The notes below the pieces were generated by a model, which saw nothing but the letters and a program-made list of their open reading frames with translations, ran no database searches and was not told the origin of the DNA. A DNA stretch of 47,852 nt from Bacillota bacterium (GTDB lineage: Bacteria > Bacillota > UBA994), in NCBI GenBank assembly GCA_009773495.1, contig WSXW01000014.1:1983-49834 (forward strand), given 5' to 3'. Shown piece by piece: positions 15,906-25,123 of the stretch. Made by a program: the position numbers and the translations under genes. Every line of letters begins with the position of its first letter. Position 1 is the stretch's first letter.

Positions 15906-17160
15906 CGTCGACCTGAGACTTCACCTCTTGCTCGCTATTTCCGCGCTTTTTGCTAGGCACTTCTGTCGAATCCGTAGATTTCTCGTCGTCTGCACCAATA
16001 GAACTAGAGAACTCGGCGCTGACAAACTGTCGCAGCTTCTTTCCCATTTCTTCTATGCTACCGGTGCTGAGGAAGAGATAGCCTAATCCACCTATGACTA
16101 GGAGTGCCAGCAAAAAGAAGAGGCTGCTACGAGCTGCAGTACCTTCACGTGCAAAGCCCGCAGCACTATTAGGAGCAGATGCACCTAGGTAAGCGGCGAC
16201 AACCTTAGCAAACTCCTTAGCCCCGTCTTTGGCCTCTGCTCGTGTGTTTTTGTGTGTACCTACCTCTAGTAAGAGGGCACGGGGGCTTAAATCTTGGTTG
16301 TAGCTCCCTCTCCCGTAGAAGATGCCCTTAAGCAGCCCAGGTTGGGCTTTGTCGGCAGCGGCCTTAAGTTCTTGGGCAAACTGCTTATTGGTGCGCATGT
16401 TGGGGTTTTGGCGACCTACAACCAACTGAATTTGGGCAATATCTTTTCCATCGATTTGAGTTGTGTAGAAGCGTCTTTCCAAAGCATCACGGTGGATGTC
16501 CAAGATTGCGTTAGGATTCTGCTGCCGTAGCTGTTGTTGCGCAGTTCTCCGCGAGCGTGCATAGGCTTTCTTGTCATGAGGGTCATGGCTTTTCTTGCTC
16601 TGCTCGATTTGAACTCCATTGTTTTGCAATGCTTCAGCAAAGGATTCGCCCACCCGATAGATACCACCGTTATCTCTGATACTTGAGGCACCATCTGTCG
16701 GCAGGTATGATTCGTCACTATGGGTGTGATACAGAGAGATTTTTACGTCGTTAGCTCCTTGCGCCTGGGCGTGAGGGAAGAGAGGCATGAACCCAGCGCT
16801 TCCCCAGGCTTCTAGAAAAGCGGGGAACCAAGCTGACGGCTCCTCAATGTCTTCTATCCCTAGGAAATTGGCCTTACCGGTAAATCCGTCTATGGAAATC
16901 ACTTCATACATGCGATTATCCATCGTCTGATACATGTCACCTACATGGACCAAGCGAGCGGTATGGAAGACTTCCTCCCCACTCTCTTCATCGACAACAG
17001 TAAAATACTCACCCTCGGGACAATCTTCGTCAAATTCATCGAAAACAGCGTCATCGATAATAGAGGTTCTAGACCATAAAGGCTCTGCTGCTAGGGCGAG
17101 TATGACTCCAACTAGCACCAGACAGTAGATTTTGAAGCCTCTATTTCTCATCTTCTTCAT
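15874..17160 (-). CDS. spoIIP: Stage II sporulation protein P, cell-wall amidase/endopeptidase
   Basis: SpoIIP degrades septal peptidoglycan together with SpoIID during engulfment. An N-terminal signal/anchor (FKIYCLVLVGVILALAAEPL) is followed by a 100-residue linker. The amidase domain has YHTHSDESYLPTDG near 143, AILDIHRDA near 210 and LLLEVGTHKNT near 298, supplying the zinc-binding His/Glu residues. After it comes a second hydrophobic segment (LFFLLALLVIGGLGYLFL) and a charged tail, so the protein may span the membrane twice. That C-terminal anchor is less common in the family. It overlaps DUF1614 upstream by 20 bases. The true start may be the fourth codon, better spaced from AAAGGA. Confidence 0.93.
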   Translation of the reverse strand: MKKMRNRGFKIYCLVLVGVILALAAEPLWSRTSIIDDAVFDEFDEDCPEGEYFTVVDEESGEEVFHTARLVHVGDMYQTMDNRMYEVISIDGFTGKANFLGIEDIEEPSAWFPAFLEAWGSAGFMPLFPHAQAQGANDVKISLYHTHSDESYLPTDGASSIRDNGGIYRVGESFAEALQNNGVQIEQSKKSHDPHDKKAYARSRRTAQQQLRQQNPNAILDIHRDALERRFYTTQIDGKDIAQIQLVVGRQNPNMRTNKQFAQELKAAADKAQPGLLKGIFYGRGSYNQDLSPRALLLEVGTHKNTRAEAKDGAKEFAKVVAAYLGASAPNSAAGFAREGTAARSSLFFLLALLVIGGLGYLFLSTGSIEEMGKKLRQFVSAEFSSSIGADDEKSTDSTEVPSKKRGNSEQEVKSQVDDDQETHDPLS

Positions 17161-17821
17161 TCCTTTCGGGTGGTTTTAACTCTTGCGGTCGATCCTTAGT
17201 TATTTTGGCAGGGCCCCCTTGAAGCTTCTCACGGGTCTCACCCACCAGTTCAGCAAGCAGTACGGCAATCAATCCCGCGAGTACGACAGTGTCAAAGATA
17301 CCTGCGCCACCAATGGTGGTCTGACCCTCAAAACCAGCCCGCAGTAACTGAATACCATAAATCAGGTCATTAAACACTACGCCCAGTACGCCGGCAATGA
17401 ACGAGCCCCGACGAGACCTGCCAAATAGATAGGCAGTAATACCGGCAATCAGCGCAAAGGTGTACACTGGATCAAGAGCCATGTTTTCGGGCTCTGTAGG
17501 TAAGTATGCCGCAACGAAATAGACTACTCCTGTAGTAATCACAGTGGCGAAGAGGGTACGCCAACGTTCCTTGCTAGTGCCGGCTGACAGCAGCAGATAA
17601 ATGCTGATGCCAATCGGAATTAACCCGCCCCCCACGTTGATGGCTAATGAACGAGTCATGGGTAGATCAGGCAGGAGACCTCCAACTAACATACCTAGTA
17701 CTAAAATTAGGGCGGTGCGATCGTTCATTTTCATTCGGTCGAGCACTCGTTGTGCAATGCCCGATAAAATCAGAATTGTTACAATAACCAGAGCTATCAG
17801 GCCAACTGGTAATCCTAGCAT
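17141..17821 (-). CDS. DUF1614 multi-span membrane protein
   Basis: This 226-residue protein has about six hydrophobic segments and the DUF1614 hallmarks LPMTRSLAINVGGGLIPIGI and GGAGIFDTVVLAGLIAVLLAE, then a charged cytoplasmic tail. The function is unknown; in clostridial genomes the family lies beside spoIIP, as here. The start region is tandemly duplicated: the ATG at 17821 has no ribosome site of its own, while an ATG at 17853 in the upstream copy follows GGAAGGAG. That upstream ATG is out of frame and gives only a 12-codon peptide whose TAG overlaps the real start. Confidence 0.85.
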   Translation of the reverse strand: MLGLPVGLIALVIVTILILSGIAQRVLDRMKMNDRTALILVLGMLVGGLLPDLPMTRSLAINVGGGLIPIGISIYLLLSAGTSKERWRTLFATVITTGVVYFVAAYLPTEPENMALDPVYTFALIAGITAYLFGRSRRGSFIAGVLGVVFNDLIYGIQLLRAGFEGQTTIGGAGIFDTVVLAGLIAVLLAELVGETREKLQGGPAKITKDRPQELKPPERNEEDEK

Positions 17822-17853
17822 AAACCCATCAGGCCAACTGGTAGTCCTAGCAT
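17796..17853 (-). repeat. 32-bp tandem duplication of the DUF1614 start region
   Basis: Positions 17796-17821 and 17828-17853 are 26-base copies with one difference (TAATC versus TAGTC), separated by AAACCC. Each contains an ATG on the minus strand, followed by codons for MLGLPVGL. The 32-base period shifts the frame between them. Confidence 0.95.
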
Positions 17854-17940
17854 GAATCTGCTCCTTCCCTTGCTTAAAGTGCGTGTGGAAAGACCAATTC
17901 TTGATGCTTTCCTATGGTTATCTTGCCCGATTTAGCTGGC

Positions 17941-17969
17941 AAAAAACAAAAACACGCGCGAGGCGTGTT
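17941..17969 (-). terminator. Intrinsic terminator downstream of ispH-S1
   Basis: On the minus strand AACACGC and CGCGTGTT pair around CTCG, followed by TTTGTTTTTT. It lies about 200 bases past the ispH-S1 stop and separates it from the DUF1614-spoIIP operon. Confidence 0.8.
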
Positions 17970-17998
17970 GGTTCCATTGGCTTTTTGATTTTTATGTA

Positions 17999-18022
17999 CT
18001 ACTCCCCCGCCCCTAGTGATTA
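17999..18022 (+). repeat. Dispersed CTACTCCC...CCTAGTGATTA motif, copy 2
   Basis: This 24-base copy matches the inverted copy at 12300-12322. It directly abuts, and by three bases overlaps, the hairpin at 18020-18053. Both copies lie in gaps between operons. Confidence 0.6.
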
Positions 18023-18053
18023 AAGAGGTTAACCCGTAGGTCAACCTCTTTAA
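18020..18053. terminator. Hairpin downstream of ispH-S1
   Basis: TTAAAGAGGTT (18020-18030) pairs with AACCTCTTTAA (18043-18053). There is one mismatch before an inner AC/GT pair and a CCGTAG loop. No long T run follows, so it may be an mRNA 3'-end stabiliser in front of the stronger terminator at 17941-17969. The rest of the 352-base gap 17822-18173 shows nothing gene-like. Confidence 0.6.
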
Positions 18054-18173
18054 GCGATAATTCCGGTATGCACCGATGTATTAGCTGAAAATCACCAAAA
18101 GGCGATACAGAAGGTTTCTGAGACAGAGCAGCATTTACATGGTCTCTTTTTCTCTGCTCAGAACTACTCATGC

Positions 18174-20330
18174 TTATTTTTTGTCCTTTAGGAGATCGCC
18201 AAACTTGTCGCCGAGGGTAACCTTGCTTTCCTCGCGATAGCTATGGTTGCGGTCATCGCGTTGACGGCGATCACCTCTGTCTCCCCTGTCACGCTCTCCT
18301 CTTTCAGGCCGGTCTGTACGCTCACGTTGAGGAGGCCTTTCGCTGGCATCCTTAATGGAAAGGCTGACACGGTGATCTTCCGGAACGATGGACAGAATCT
18401 TGACGGTTACTTCTTCCCCAGGATTAACGGCATCCTCGGTTTTTTCTACGCGATCGTAAGAGAGCTGAGAAATATGCACGAGGCCTTCAATACCTGGGGC
18501 AATCTCGACAAAAGCGCCGAAGCTGGCGGTACGAACTACCTTACCGGGTACTACTTGACCAGGTACGAACATGTTCCCAACCTTAGACCAAGGATCACCT
18601 TCGCCCTGCTTAATACTGAGCGAAACGCGACCTTTTTCACGGTCAACTCCAAGTATTTTAACTTTTACGTTTTGCCCTTCAGTTAGAGCCTCGGAAGGAT
18701 GGGCTACACGCTGCCAAGAGATCTCCGAGACATGAACCAAACCGTCAACCCCACCGAGGTCAACAAAGGCACCAAAGTCCGTCAGACGTTGGACTACGCC
18801 ATCGCGCAATTCACCTGGAACAAGGCCATCCCATGTCTGTTGCTTAATCTCTTCGCTCTTTCTTTCGATTGCTTCCTTGCGGGAAACAACCACGCGGCGG
18901 CGTGCCTCTTCGATTTCCTTGACTATCACTGAAACAGTTTGACCTACGAACGCGGTTAAGTCTGGCACATAACGGAGATCAACGTGTGAAGCAGGCATAA
19001 ATGCTTTAACCCCTAGTACGTCAACCATGACGCCACCCTTTACAGCCTCGACAATCTTACCTTGCAGAATCCTGCCTTCATCGCGGGCAACAGCAAGGTT
19101 CTTCATTCCCTCTTCCTCTTGAGCACGACGTTTTGAGAGGAATATCTTTTCCTCTTTATTGTCAATGCGCAAGACAACGGCGTTGAGCACATCGCCTACC
19201 TGGCAGATTTCGGCCGGGGCAACGCTAGGGTCGTTGGTGAGTTCAGCCTTGGAGATGTAGCCTTCAGACTTCTGTCCGATGTCTACATTAACACCCTCAG
19301 CGTCTATGCTCACTACTTTACCTTCTACCACCTGTCCGCGCTTTAAGTTCGTGAAGTGGGTGGATTCGGTTGCAGCTGTCGTTTCTTCAACTGCAGTGAT
19401 TGTTTTTTCAACTGCGGCTAGAGTTTCTTCACCTTCAGTTGTCTTTTCTTCAACTGGAGCTGTAGTATTCTCAACTGCAGCATCCTGTTCCTTGGGTACT
19501 TTGTTTTCCATGTTCTCCATAGCGACGACGACCTCCTTAATGATCCATTCAGGGGTGGAAGCACCTGCTACAACTCCGGCAACCTGCACATTGGTGAACC
19601 ATGCTGGTGCCAGTTCGTCAGGTGTTTCGACCTGGTACGTGGGAGTGCCTAAACTTTCGCTTACTGCGGTCAGGTTTCTGGTGTTAGCACTATTATTCCC
19701 ACCCACAATTACCATTATATCTACTTGTTTGGCTAATTCATAGGTTACAGACTGTCTTTCCTGCGTAGCCGTGCAAATAGTTTCGATGGGGGTGACTTCC
19801 TTACCCTGTGTCTGTAGATATTCTACCACTGTTTGCCACGCAGGGCGAGGGGTAGTTGTTTGTGCCAACACCACTATTTGATCTTTGAGTACAATCTCAT
19901 ACAATTCTCCCGGCTGTTTGACGACAATGGCTTGACCCTCAGTGTGTCTGACAACTGCATCAATCTCGGGATGGGACCTACTACCTACTATTACAACTTG
20001 CTTTCCTTCGGCTACTGCTTCCACTGCCGCACGTTGCAGTCTCAATACGTGTGGGCATGTAGCGTCTATAATGGCGCAGTCTTTCTGCTGTAGCTCTTTA
20101 TATACCTCAGGTCCGGCACCATGAGAGCGGATGAGTACAGAGCTCTGAGGTGGGACATCACTGAGCGCCGCTTGCTTTAAGCCAGTATGGGCTAAGCGCG
20201 CTACGACTTGGGGGTTATGTACAACCGGTCCCAGCGAGTATCCCTTGCATCCAGCCACCATTTCAGCCATATCTAGTGCTCTCTTTACACCGGCACACAT
20301 TCCTGTGGGCTCTGCGACTATCACCCTCAT
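18174..20330 (-). CDS. ispH: Fused IspH (HMBPP reductase) - ribosomal protein S1
   Basis: This 718-residue fusion is typical of clostridia. Residues 1-275 are IspH, the [4Fe-4S] enzyme that makes IPP and DMAPP in the MEP pathway. The cluster cysteines are in GMCAGVKRA (C12), DATCPHV (about 95) and ICTATQER (about 187). A glutamate/threonine-rich linker with repeated AVEKT/AVEET units (about 280-330) leads to four S1 RNA-binding domains: [22 protein letters not shown], then repeats starting near 415, 505 and 590, such as [22 protein letters not shown]. The tail is Arg/Asp-rich and disordered. It overlaps plsC by four bases. The fusion is known, but its functional meaning is not. Confidence 0.97.
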   Translation of the reverse strand: MRVIVAEPTGMCAGVKRALDMAEMVAGCKGYSLGPVVHNPQVVARLAHTGLKQAALSDVPPQSSVLIRSHGAGPEVYKELQQKDCAIIDATCPHVLRLQRAAVEAVAEGKQVVIVGSRSHPEIDAVVRHTEGQAIVVKQPGELYEIVLKDQIVVLAQTTTPRPAWQTVVEYLQTQGKEVTPIETICTATQERQSVTYELAKQVDIMVIVGGNNSANTRNLTAVSESLGTPTYQVETPDELAPAWFTNVQVAGVVAGASTPEWIIKEVVVAMENMENKVPKEQDAAVENTTAPVEEKTTEGEETLAAVEKTITAVEETTAATESTHFTNLKRGQVVEGKVVSIDAEGVNVDIGQKSEGYISKAELTNDPSVAPAEICQVGDVLNAVVLRIDNKEEKIFLSKRRAQEEEGMKNLAVARDEGRILQGKIVEAVKGGVMVDVLGVKAFMPASHVDLRYVPDLTAFVGQTVSVIVKEIEEARRRVVVSRKEAIERKSEEIKQQTWDGLVPGELRDGVVQRLTDFGAFVDLGGVDGLVHVSEISWQRVAHPSEALTEGQNVKVKILGVDREKGRVSLSIKQGEGDPWSKVGNMFVPGQVVPGKVVRTASFGAFVEIAPGIEGLVHISQLSYDRVEKTEDAVNPGEEVTVKILSIVPEDHRVSLSIKDASERPPQRERTDRPERGERDRGDRGDRRQRDDRNHSYREESKVTLGDKFGDLLKDKK

Positions 20331-20923
20331 GCTACAGATTCCTTAAGTGCTTGGATAATTTGCATCAGGTTAATAGTGGCGAGAGTCCGATCAAATTTCT
20401 CCCCAGGGCAGAGATCTTTAAGTGCAACTGTAGACCCAAATACTATGGTCACCCGCCGACGAAATTTATACTCCCCCACTATAGCCGCAGGTAAAATGAC
20501 TGCCCCAGTTCTCTCTGCCAGCATAACCACACCTTGGTTTAGCTCTTTCATCTCTCCTGTCTTGCTGCGTGTGCCTTCCGGGAAAATGCCCAATACTTCA
20601 TCAGCTTTTAATATCTGGATTGCCTGCTTAATAGCCTGGATGTCCGCACCCCCCCGTTTAACTGGAAAAGCACGACCCTGTTTGGCAAGATAACCGAGCA
20701 CCGGCCAGGAAAACATCTCTGCTTTGGCCATAAATCTTATTTCTCGTTTTACCCCCATGGCTACAACCACTGGATCAAAGTTATGAATATGGTTGGAACA
20801 GATAATAAGAGGACCGGTCTCGGGAATAGGACCAGTATGCTTAATATCTATTCTATATAATGTGCGCAATAGCGCCGAACCTAAAGCCTTTATAGTCTTA
20901 TAGTTTAGCATTGTGCGCATCAT
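20327..20923 (-). CDS. plsC: 1-acyl-sn-glycerol-3-phosphate acyltransferase
   Basis: PlsC makes phosphatidic acid by acylating lysophosphatidate at the membrane. The catalytic HX4D motif is NHIHNFDP (H45, D50), and the substrate-binding motif is [12 protein letters not shown] near 116. Its 198 residues are normal for the short clostridial form. Start choice is open: ATG at 20923 directly abuts AAGGTGG, and the ATG at 20911 is spaced 12 bases from it. It overlaps cmk by about 26 bases and ispH by 4, making a tight cmk-plsC-ispH order common in clostridia. Confidence 0.93.
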   Translation of the reverse strand: MMRTMLNYKTIKALGSALLRTLYRIDIKHTGPIPETGPLIICSNHIHNFDPVVVAMGVKREIRFMAKAEMFSWPVLGYLAKQGRAFPVKRGGADIQAIKQAIQILKADEVLGIFPEGTRSKTGEMKELNQGVVMLAERTGAVILPAAIVGEYKFRRRVTIVFGSTVALKDLCPGEKFDRTLATINLMQIIQALKESVA

Positions 20924-21581
20924 CCACCTTACTCCGTACTATCTCTAAGATTTTATCTATTACTTCATGGGGTAATAGCTCAGTTGTATCTATGATGACG
21001 GCGTCATCTGCCGGGCGCAACGGAGAGGTAGCACGCGTGCTATCTAAGTAATCGCGTTGTTGCATTTGCTGAGTAAGGTCTGCTAACTCCGTCATGTGGC
21101 CTAGTGCCCGCAGTTCTAACTGGCGACGCTTGGCTCGCTCGTCGAGGTCTGCGATCAGGTAGATTTTAACCGGTGCGTCTATCATGACCGTGGTTCCGAT
21201 ATCGCGTCCGTCCATAACTATCCCCCCTGCTAGGGCAATGGTTCTTTGTTTAGCTACGATCACGTGACGCACAAGCGGGTAGCTTGAGACCAAAGATACG
21301 AACTGGCTCACCCTGGGCGTGCGAACTTCTTCGCTAATAGCCTGTCCGCCTAGGGTTAAACGCGAAGCTTCATCTAGGCCGAACTCTAGCGTCTCCGCTA
21401 ATACGGTCAGCGCTGCTTCATTTTCTAAGTCAATCTGCAGTTCGAGGGCTAGACTGGTTAATGCTCGATACATGGCCCCAGTGTCAAGGTAGCGAAGGTT
21501 TAGCTGTTGAGCTAGTTGCTTAGCTACGGTACTCTTGCCAGCTCCAGCGGGACCGTCAATAGCAACATTAATCCTGTTCAA
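20898..21581 (-). CDS. cmk: Cytidylate kinase
   Basis: Cmk phosphorylates CMP and dCMP. The P-loop GPAGAGKSTVAKQLA is at residues 10-24. LRYLDTGAMYRALTSLA and VMDGRDIGTTVM follow, and the lid helix contains ERAKRRQLEL. The 227 residues are the expected size. The start is TTG at 21581, preceded by AGAAGGAAG with good spacing. It overlaps aroH upstream by 14 bases. Confidence 0.96.
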   Translation of the reverse strand: MNRINVAIDGPAGAGKSTVAKQLAQQLNLRYLDTGAMYRALTSLALELQIDLENEAALTVLAETLEFGLDEASRLTLGGQAISEEVRTPRVSQFVSLVSSYPLVRHVIVAKQRTIALAGGIVMDGRDIGTTVMIDAPVKIYLIADLDERAKRRQLELRALGHMTELADLTQQMQQRDYLDSTRATSPLRPADDAVIIDTTELLPHEVIDKILEIVRSKVDDAHNAKL

Positions 21582-21957
21582 AGCGAGCTTCCTTCTGCAC
21601 TAGGTCTGGACGCAAGACCCTAGTGCCGTTCAGATATACATGGCGGACCTCACTCCGCTCTTTGGATTGCGTAGTGTGAAGCATAACGCGAATACACAGT
21701 TTTGGCGCTCCCTCCACTGCTAATTCTTGCGCCCCCATAAGCGGGATATCGGTTAACCCTATCATGCGGGCAGCTTGAGCCGGAAATGCTGCAGTGATAT
21801 CAGGCGTAGCAGTAAAGAGCATGCTGACTATCTCGGTATTTTCTACCTCGTTTAGCGTAATTATGGCACGAAGTAGCTCCGTGGTAGCTTCTAAGATGCT
21901 CCCTTTACTATTGGCACTACAGGTAGTTGCCCCTCTAATAGCTATTATCACAATCAC
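21568..21957 (-). CDS. aroH: Chorismate mutase, AroH type
   Basis: The monofunctional AroH fold converts chorismate to prephenate for Phe and Tyr synthesis. The 129 residues, near the usual 120-127, contain IRGATTCSANSKGSI at the N terminus with the active-site arginine, TATPDITAAFPAQAAR, and CIRVMLH. The GTG start overlaps the preceding gene by four bases. Its place before cmk is a common clostridial order. Confidence 0.93.
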   Translation of the reverse strand: MIVIIAIRGATTCSANSKGSILEATTELLRAIITLNEVENTEIVSMLFTATPDITAAFPAQAARMIGLTDIPLMGAQELAVEGAPKLCIRVMLHTTQSKERSEVRHVYLNGTRVLRPDLVQKEARFEQD

Positions 21958-22370
21958 CCATTTCGTCTTCTAATTACGACTCGTCCTAACGTCTCTACAG
22001 TATTCTGGACTTGTATATAGTCTCCTGCTTGCGGCAGGATAATTTCTGACGCCGATTCGCGTACTATAACGCGAATCCTATGAGACAAATCGGAATCAAT
22101 TTCTATCTTATCTTGGTTCCTTACCAGCAACGTAATGGAACCTGAGGCAAACGTGGCCACGGCTTTGCCGTTCACGACGACGCTTACTTTACCACCTTCT
22201 GCCCCCACCCCTTCGGCATCTAGCACTAGCCTCAGATTCAGGGTAAAAGTAACGGGTACAGCTGATGTAGTCATACTTAGGGGCCAGAGAGAAATAAATC
22301 CTTCGCGTGCTAGGGAGACACCTAACATGAGAACAGCGACAAGGAACAGAATAGCAGAGTGTCTTTTCAC
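21954..22370 (-). CDS. Small exported protein of unknown function
   Basis: I do not recognise this 138-residue protein. A start at GTG 22370 is supported by GAGGGAGG 6 bases upstream and gives an immediate signal peptide, KRHSAILFLVAVLMLGVSLA. The mature part is beta-rich, with alternating hydrophobic residues (VTFTLNLRLVLDA, KVSVVVNGKAVATF, RIRVIVRES). This suggests a small beta-sandwich outside the membrane. It overlaps aroH by four bases, so it is coexpressed with housekeeping enzymes. Confidence 0.7.
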   Translation of the reverse strand: MKRHSAILFLVAVLMLGVSLAREGFISLWPLSMTTSAVPVTFTLNLRLVLDAEGVGAEGGKVSVVVNGKAVATFASGSITLLVRNQDKIEIDSDLSHRIRVIVRESASEIILPQAGDYIQVQNTVETLGRVVIRRRNG

Positions 22371-22421
22371 GGTTATCCCTCCCTCTACAAACATATGGAT
22401 GAACCCGTGAATATAAGACAA

Positions 22422-23651
22422 TTATGTAGTTGAAGCTGATTGTCCCGCTAAAGCTCCCGTACTCCAGGCGATCTGTAGGTTAAACCCACCTGTGTATCCG
22501 TTTACGTCTATTACTTCTCCGGCAAAGAACAAGCCACTCCGCAATTTGGAGGCCATTGTCTTCGGATTGATTTCCTTAGTGTTAACTCCACCCGCTGTCA
22601 CAATGGCTTCATCAATGGAGCGTGCTTTAGTCACCGTAAGCGGTAGTCCCTTGAGTAGGCTGACCAAAGTCTCACGCTCAGTCTTGGTTATTTGGTTCAC
22701 AGGTTTATCCGTTGGGATACCGGTGAGCATAACCACGACTGGCACCAAAGACGCTGGTAGTAACCCACCTAAGCTATTTACAAAGTGCTTGCGCGACAGA
22801 TCAGCGAAATCACGCAATATCCTAGCGTCTAGCTGTTCGAAGCTAAGGGCTGGTTTTAGATTAATTGAGAGCGGGACGGGGCCTTTGCTGAGAGCAGGTA
22901 CTATGTGGCTGCTCAGCGAAAGTATAATGGGGCCAGTAATGCCAAAATGCGTAAATAGCATTTCTCCAAACTCCCTGCCCTGGGGGGAAATAACTTCGAC
23001 ATTTTTGAGCTGAAGGCCTTGTAGGTCCCGCACCCATGGTTCCTCCGTCTCTAGGGGAACCAACGCGGGCTCAGGGGCGATGATCGTGTGACCAAGCTCG
23101 CGTGCCAGGCTGTAACCATCGCCGGTTGACCCGGTCTGGGGGTACGACACTCCGCCTGTGGCAATAACAACCCGCGATGCTTCAAACACACGACCATCGG
23201 TGCATAAAACTCCTGTTACAGATGCCGCACTTAAGAGCAGCTTAGCTACCCGGGCGTTGTACTCCACTTTCACATTTGCATCCCGCAGAGCTGACCTAAG
23301 GACATGAATCACGTCCTTGGCATAATCACTAATAGGAAAAACTCTATTGCCGCGCTCCACTTTTACCTCTAGACCCAGACGAGCAAAGAGGTTAATAGTG
23401 GCTTGGCTATCAAAAGAGCTAAAGGCACTGTGCAAAAATCTCCCGTTACCGGGGACATGCTCAATTAGTTCTCGCACAGTACAGTCATTGGTTATGTTAC
23501 AGCGGCCTTTGCCCGTAATTGCGAGTTTAAGGCCTAAGCGCTCATTCCGCTCTAGTAAGGTTACCTCGGCTCCGTTCCAAGCGGCATAGAGGGCACTCAT
23601 CATCCCGGCGGACCCTCCACCGACAACTATAACAGCACTAATAACTCTCAC
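22422..23651 (-). CDS. HI0933/BaiN-type NAD(P)/FAD-dependent oxidoreductase
   Basis: This 409-residue flavoprotein opens with the dinucleotide-binding GGGSAGMMSALYAA (residues 11-24). The family signature GKGRCNITND is near residue 48, and GGVSYPQTGSTGDGYSLA is near 170. The C terminus GYTGGFNLQIAWSTGALAG closes the FAD site. Members of the HI0933 family are widely conserved but biochemically vague, and some act on bile-acid or aminoketone-like substrates. The GTG start at 23651 overlaps rluB by four bases. Confidence 0.88.
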   Translation of the reverse strand: MRVISAVIVVGGGSAGMMSALYAAWNGAEVTLLERNERLGLKLAITGKGRCNITNDCTVRELIEHVPGNGRFLHSAFSSFDSQATINLFARLGLEVKVERGNRVFPISDYAKDVIHVLRSALRDANVKVEYNARVAKLLLSAASVTGVLCTDGRVFEASRVVIATGGVSYPQTGSTGDGYSLARELGHTIIAPEPALVPLETEEPWVRDLQGLQLKNVEVISPQGREFGEMLFTHFGITGPIILSLSSHIVPALSKGPVPLSINLKPALSFEQLDARILRDFADLSRKHFVNSLGGLLPASLVPVVVMLTGIPTDKPVNQITKTERETLVSLLKGLPLTVTKARSIDEAIVTAGGVNTKEINPKTMASKLRSGLFFAGEVIDVNGYTGGFNLQIAWSTGALAGQSASTT

Positions 23652-24361
23652 TCCTCCGTTGCATTGTACAATAACTTTACTTCTTGACTAGTTAAGTGGC
23701 GGTAAGAACCAAGCTTCACACCAGCTACAGACAGGGGCCCTAAGGTAAGTCGCTTGAGATACATAACATGCCGGCCTAAATAACCGCACATCCTCCTTAT
23801 CTGCCTCTTGCGCCCCTCGTGAATTGTGAGCAAAAAACGGGTGGAGTTCTGTTCAAACTCAACGTTTTTTACCTCGGCCGGTGATGTACGACCATCTAGG
23901 AGGTCAACACCAGTCTGAATCGCTGTAATGTTATCTGTAGTTAAGCGACCCTCAACTTCGACTAGGTAGGTTTTTGGAACATGACGAGAGGGGTGAAGTA
24001 ATTTATGTGTCAAAGTGCCATCATTAGTAAAAAGTAGTAAGCCCTCAGTTTCCTTGTCTAACCTGCCCACAGGAAATAGCCTGATACCCAGAGGAGGTAA
24101 CAGATCCATTACTGTTTCGCGTGCACGGGGGTCCTTAGCTGTAGTAATGAAGCCACTAGGTTTATTCAGCATGAGGTACGTGAGTTTTTCTGCGGCAATA
24201 GTTTGACCATCAACTAAGATTTGGTCCGTCGCATCTACAGACTCACCAAGCTGAGCTACCTGACCGTTCACCGTTACTCTGCCCTCCTGGATCATTTTCT
24301 CAGCTGCCCTCCGCGACGCTAAACCCGCCTGGGACAGCACTTTCTGCAATCTATCCCTCAT
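23648..24361 (-). CDS. rluB: 23S rRNA pseudouridine synthase, RluB/RsuA family
   Basis: This 237-residue enzyme isomerises uridine in rRNA. An N-terminal S4 RNA-binding domain (RLQKVLSQAGLASRRAAEKMI) is followed by the catalytic domain with GRLDKETEGLLLFTNDG near residue 100, which holds the catalytic aspartate, and by KRQIRRMCGYLGR. The length and S4 domain favour RluB over RluE/F. It overlaps dapB and the HI0933 gene by four bases on each side. In clostridia this gene typically follows spmA/spmB; here dapB and ridA have come between. Confidence 0.93.
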   Translation of the reverse strand: MRDRLQKVLSQAGLASRRAAEKMIQEGRVTVNGQVAQLGESVDATDQILVDGQTIAAEKLTYLMLNKPSGFITTAKDPRARETVMDLLPPLGIRLFPVGRLDKETEGLLLFTNDGTLTHKLLHPSRHVPKTYLVEVEGRLTTDNITAIQTGVDLLDGRTSPAEVKNVEFEQNSTRFLLTIHEGRKRQIRRMCGYLGRHVMYLKRLTLGPLSVAGVKLGSYRHLTSQEVKLLYNATEE

Positions 24362-25071
24362 AGAGCGTCTAAAACATCAAACATTGTGTAAAGTCCCGGG
24401 GTTTGCCGGCATATAAATCGAATAGCTAGTAGTGCACCTTGCGCAAATGTCTCACGGCTTTCCGCCTGATGTGTCAGCGTAATCCGCTCTCCATTACCAG
24501 CGAAGTGTACTTGGTGTTCCCCCACTATCCCACCCATACGCAAGCTATGACAGGGCACTTCTTCCCCCAGCATCTCTATAATGCGTTTGGCTGTGCCGCT
24601 AGGGGCGTCCTTTTTGTGTCGATGGTGTAGTTCGATAACTTCAATATCGTATCCGTCTAGGCGCTTAGCTAAGTCATGTACAGTGCGAAAGAACATGTTC
24701 ACACCTATAGACATATTCGGAGAAAGCAGCACAGGGATGTCCTGAGCAATTCTGTAGATTTCCGACATTTGATCAGGTGAGAACCCTGTAGTACCAACCA
24801 CGGTAGCGCATTTCTTGAGTTGTGCCTGCTGCAAGACGCTCATGGTGCAATTCGGCACGGTAAAATCTACTACAGCATCAACTGTGCCTAAATCCATCGC
24901 TAGCCCGTCTACCACAGTAGGGTTTCCGGGTAAGTCAAGAACCTTTCCTACTAAAGGCTGCCCTGCTTGTTCTGTGGCAACTTCGACCCTAAGGTCAGTA
25001 GTTTGTCCTACAAGTTTTGCTACCAGCGACCCCATCCGGCCGCCTACTCCTATGACTGCAACCCTAATCAC
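24358..25071 (-). CDS. dapB: 4-hydroxy-tetrahydrodipicolinate reductase
   Basis: DapB makes tetrahydrodipicolinate for lysine, and its pathway also supplies dipicolinate and diaminopimelate for spores. GVGGRMGSLVA at residues 8-18 binds NAD(P)H. DFTVPN, VGTTGFS and the substrate motif HHRHKKDAPSGTA near 150 are in order. The 237 residues are slightly shorter than the usual 250-270 but complete. The GTG start at 25071 is accepted because the Rossmann fold begins at once. Confidence 0.95.
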   Translation of the reverse strand: MIRVAVIGVGGRMGSLVAKLVGQTTDLRVEVATEQAGQPLVGKVLDLPGNPTVVDGLAMDLGTVDAVVDFTVPNCTMSVLQQAQLKKCATVVGTTGFSPDQMSEIYRIAQDIPVLLSPNMSIGVNMFFRTVHDLAKRLDGYDIEVIELHHRHKKDAPSGTAKRIIEMLGEEVPCHSLRMGGIVGEHQVHFAGNGERITLTHQAESRETFAQGALLAIRFICRQTPGLYTMFDVLDAL

Positions 25072-25123
25072 TAGTGCACCAGCCTTTCTATATGGACATA
25101 TGGATAAAGTGAGCGAGGTGTTT

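Noticed and set aside
18127-18160. GAGCAG/CTGCTC complementary stretch after ispH-S1
   Set aside because: The arms are short and the loop long. The nearby hairpins explain termination better.
18243-18686. 147-codon plus-strand open frame
   Set aside because: It is antisense to the S1 domains of the ispH fusion and reflects that gene's codon bias.
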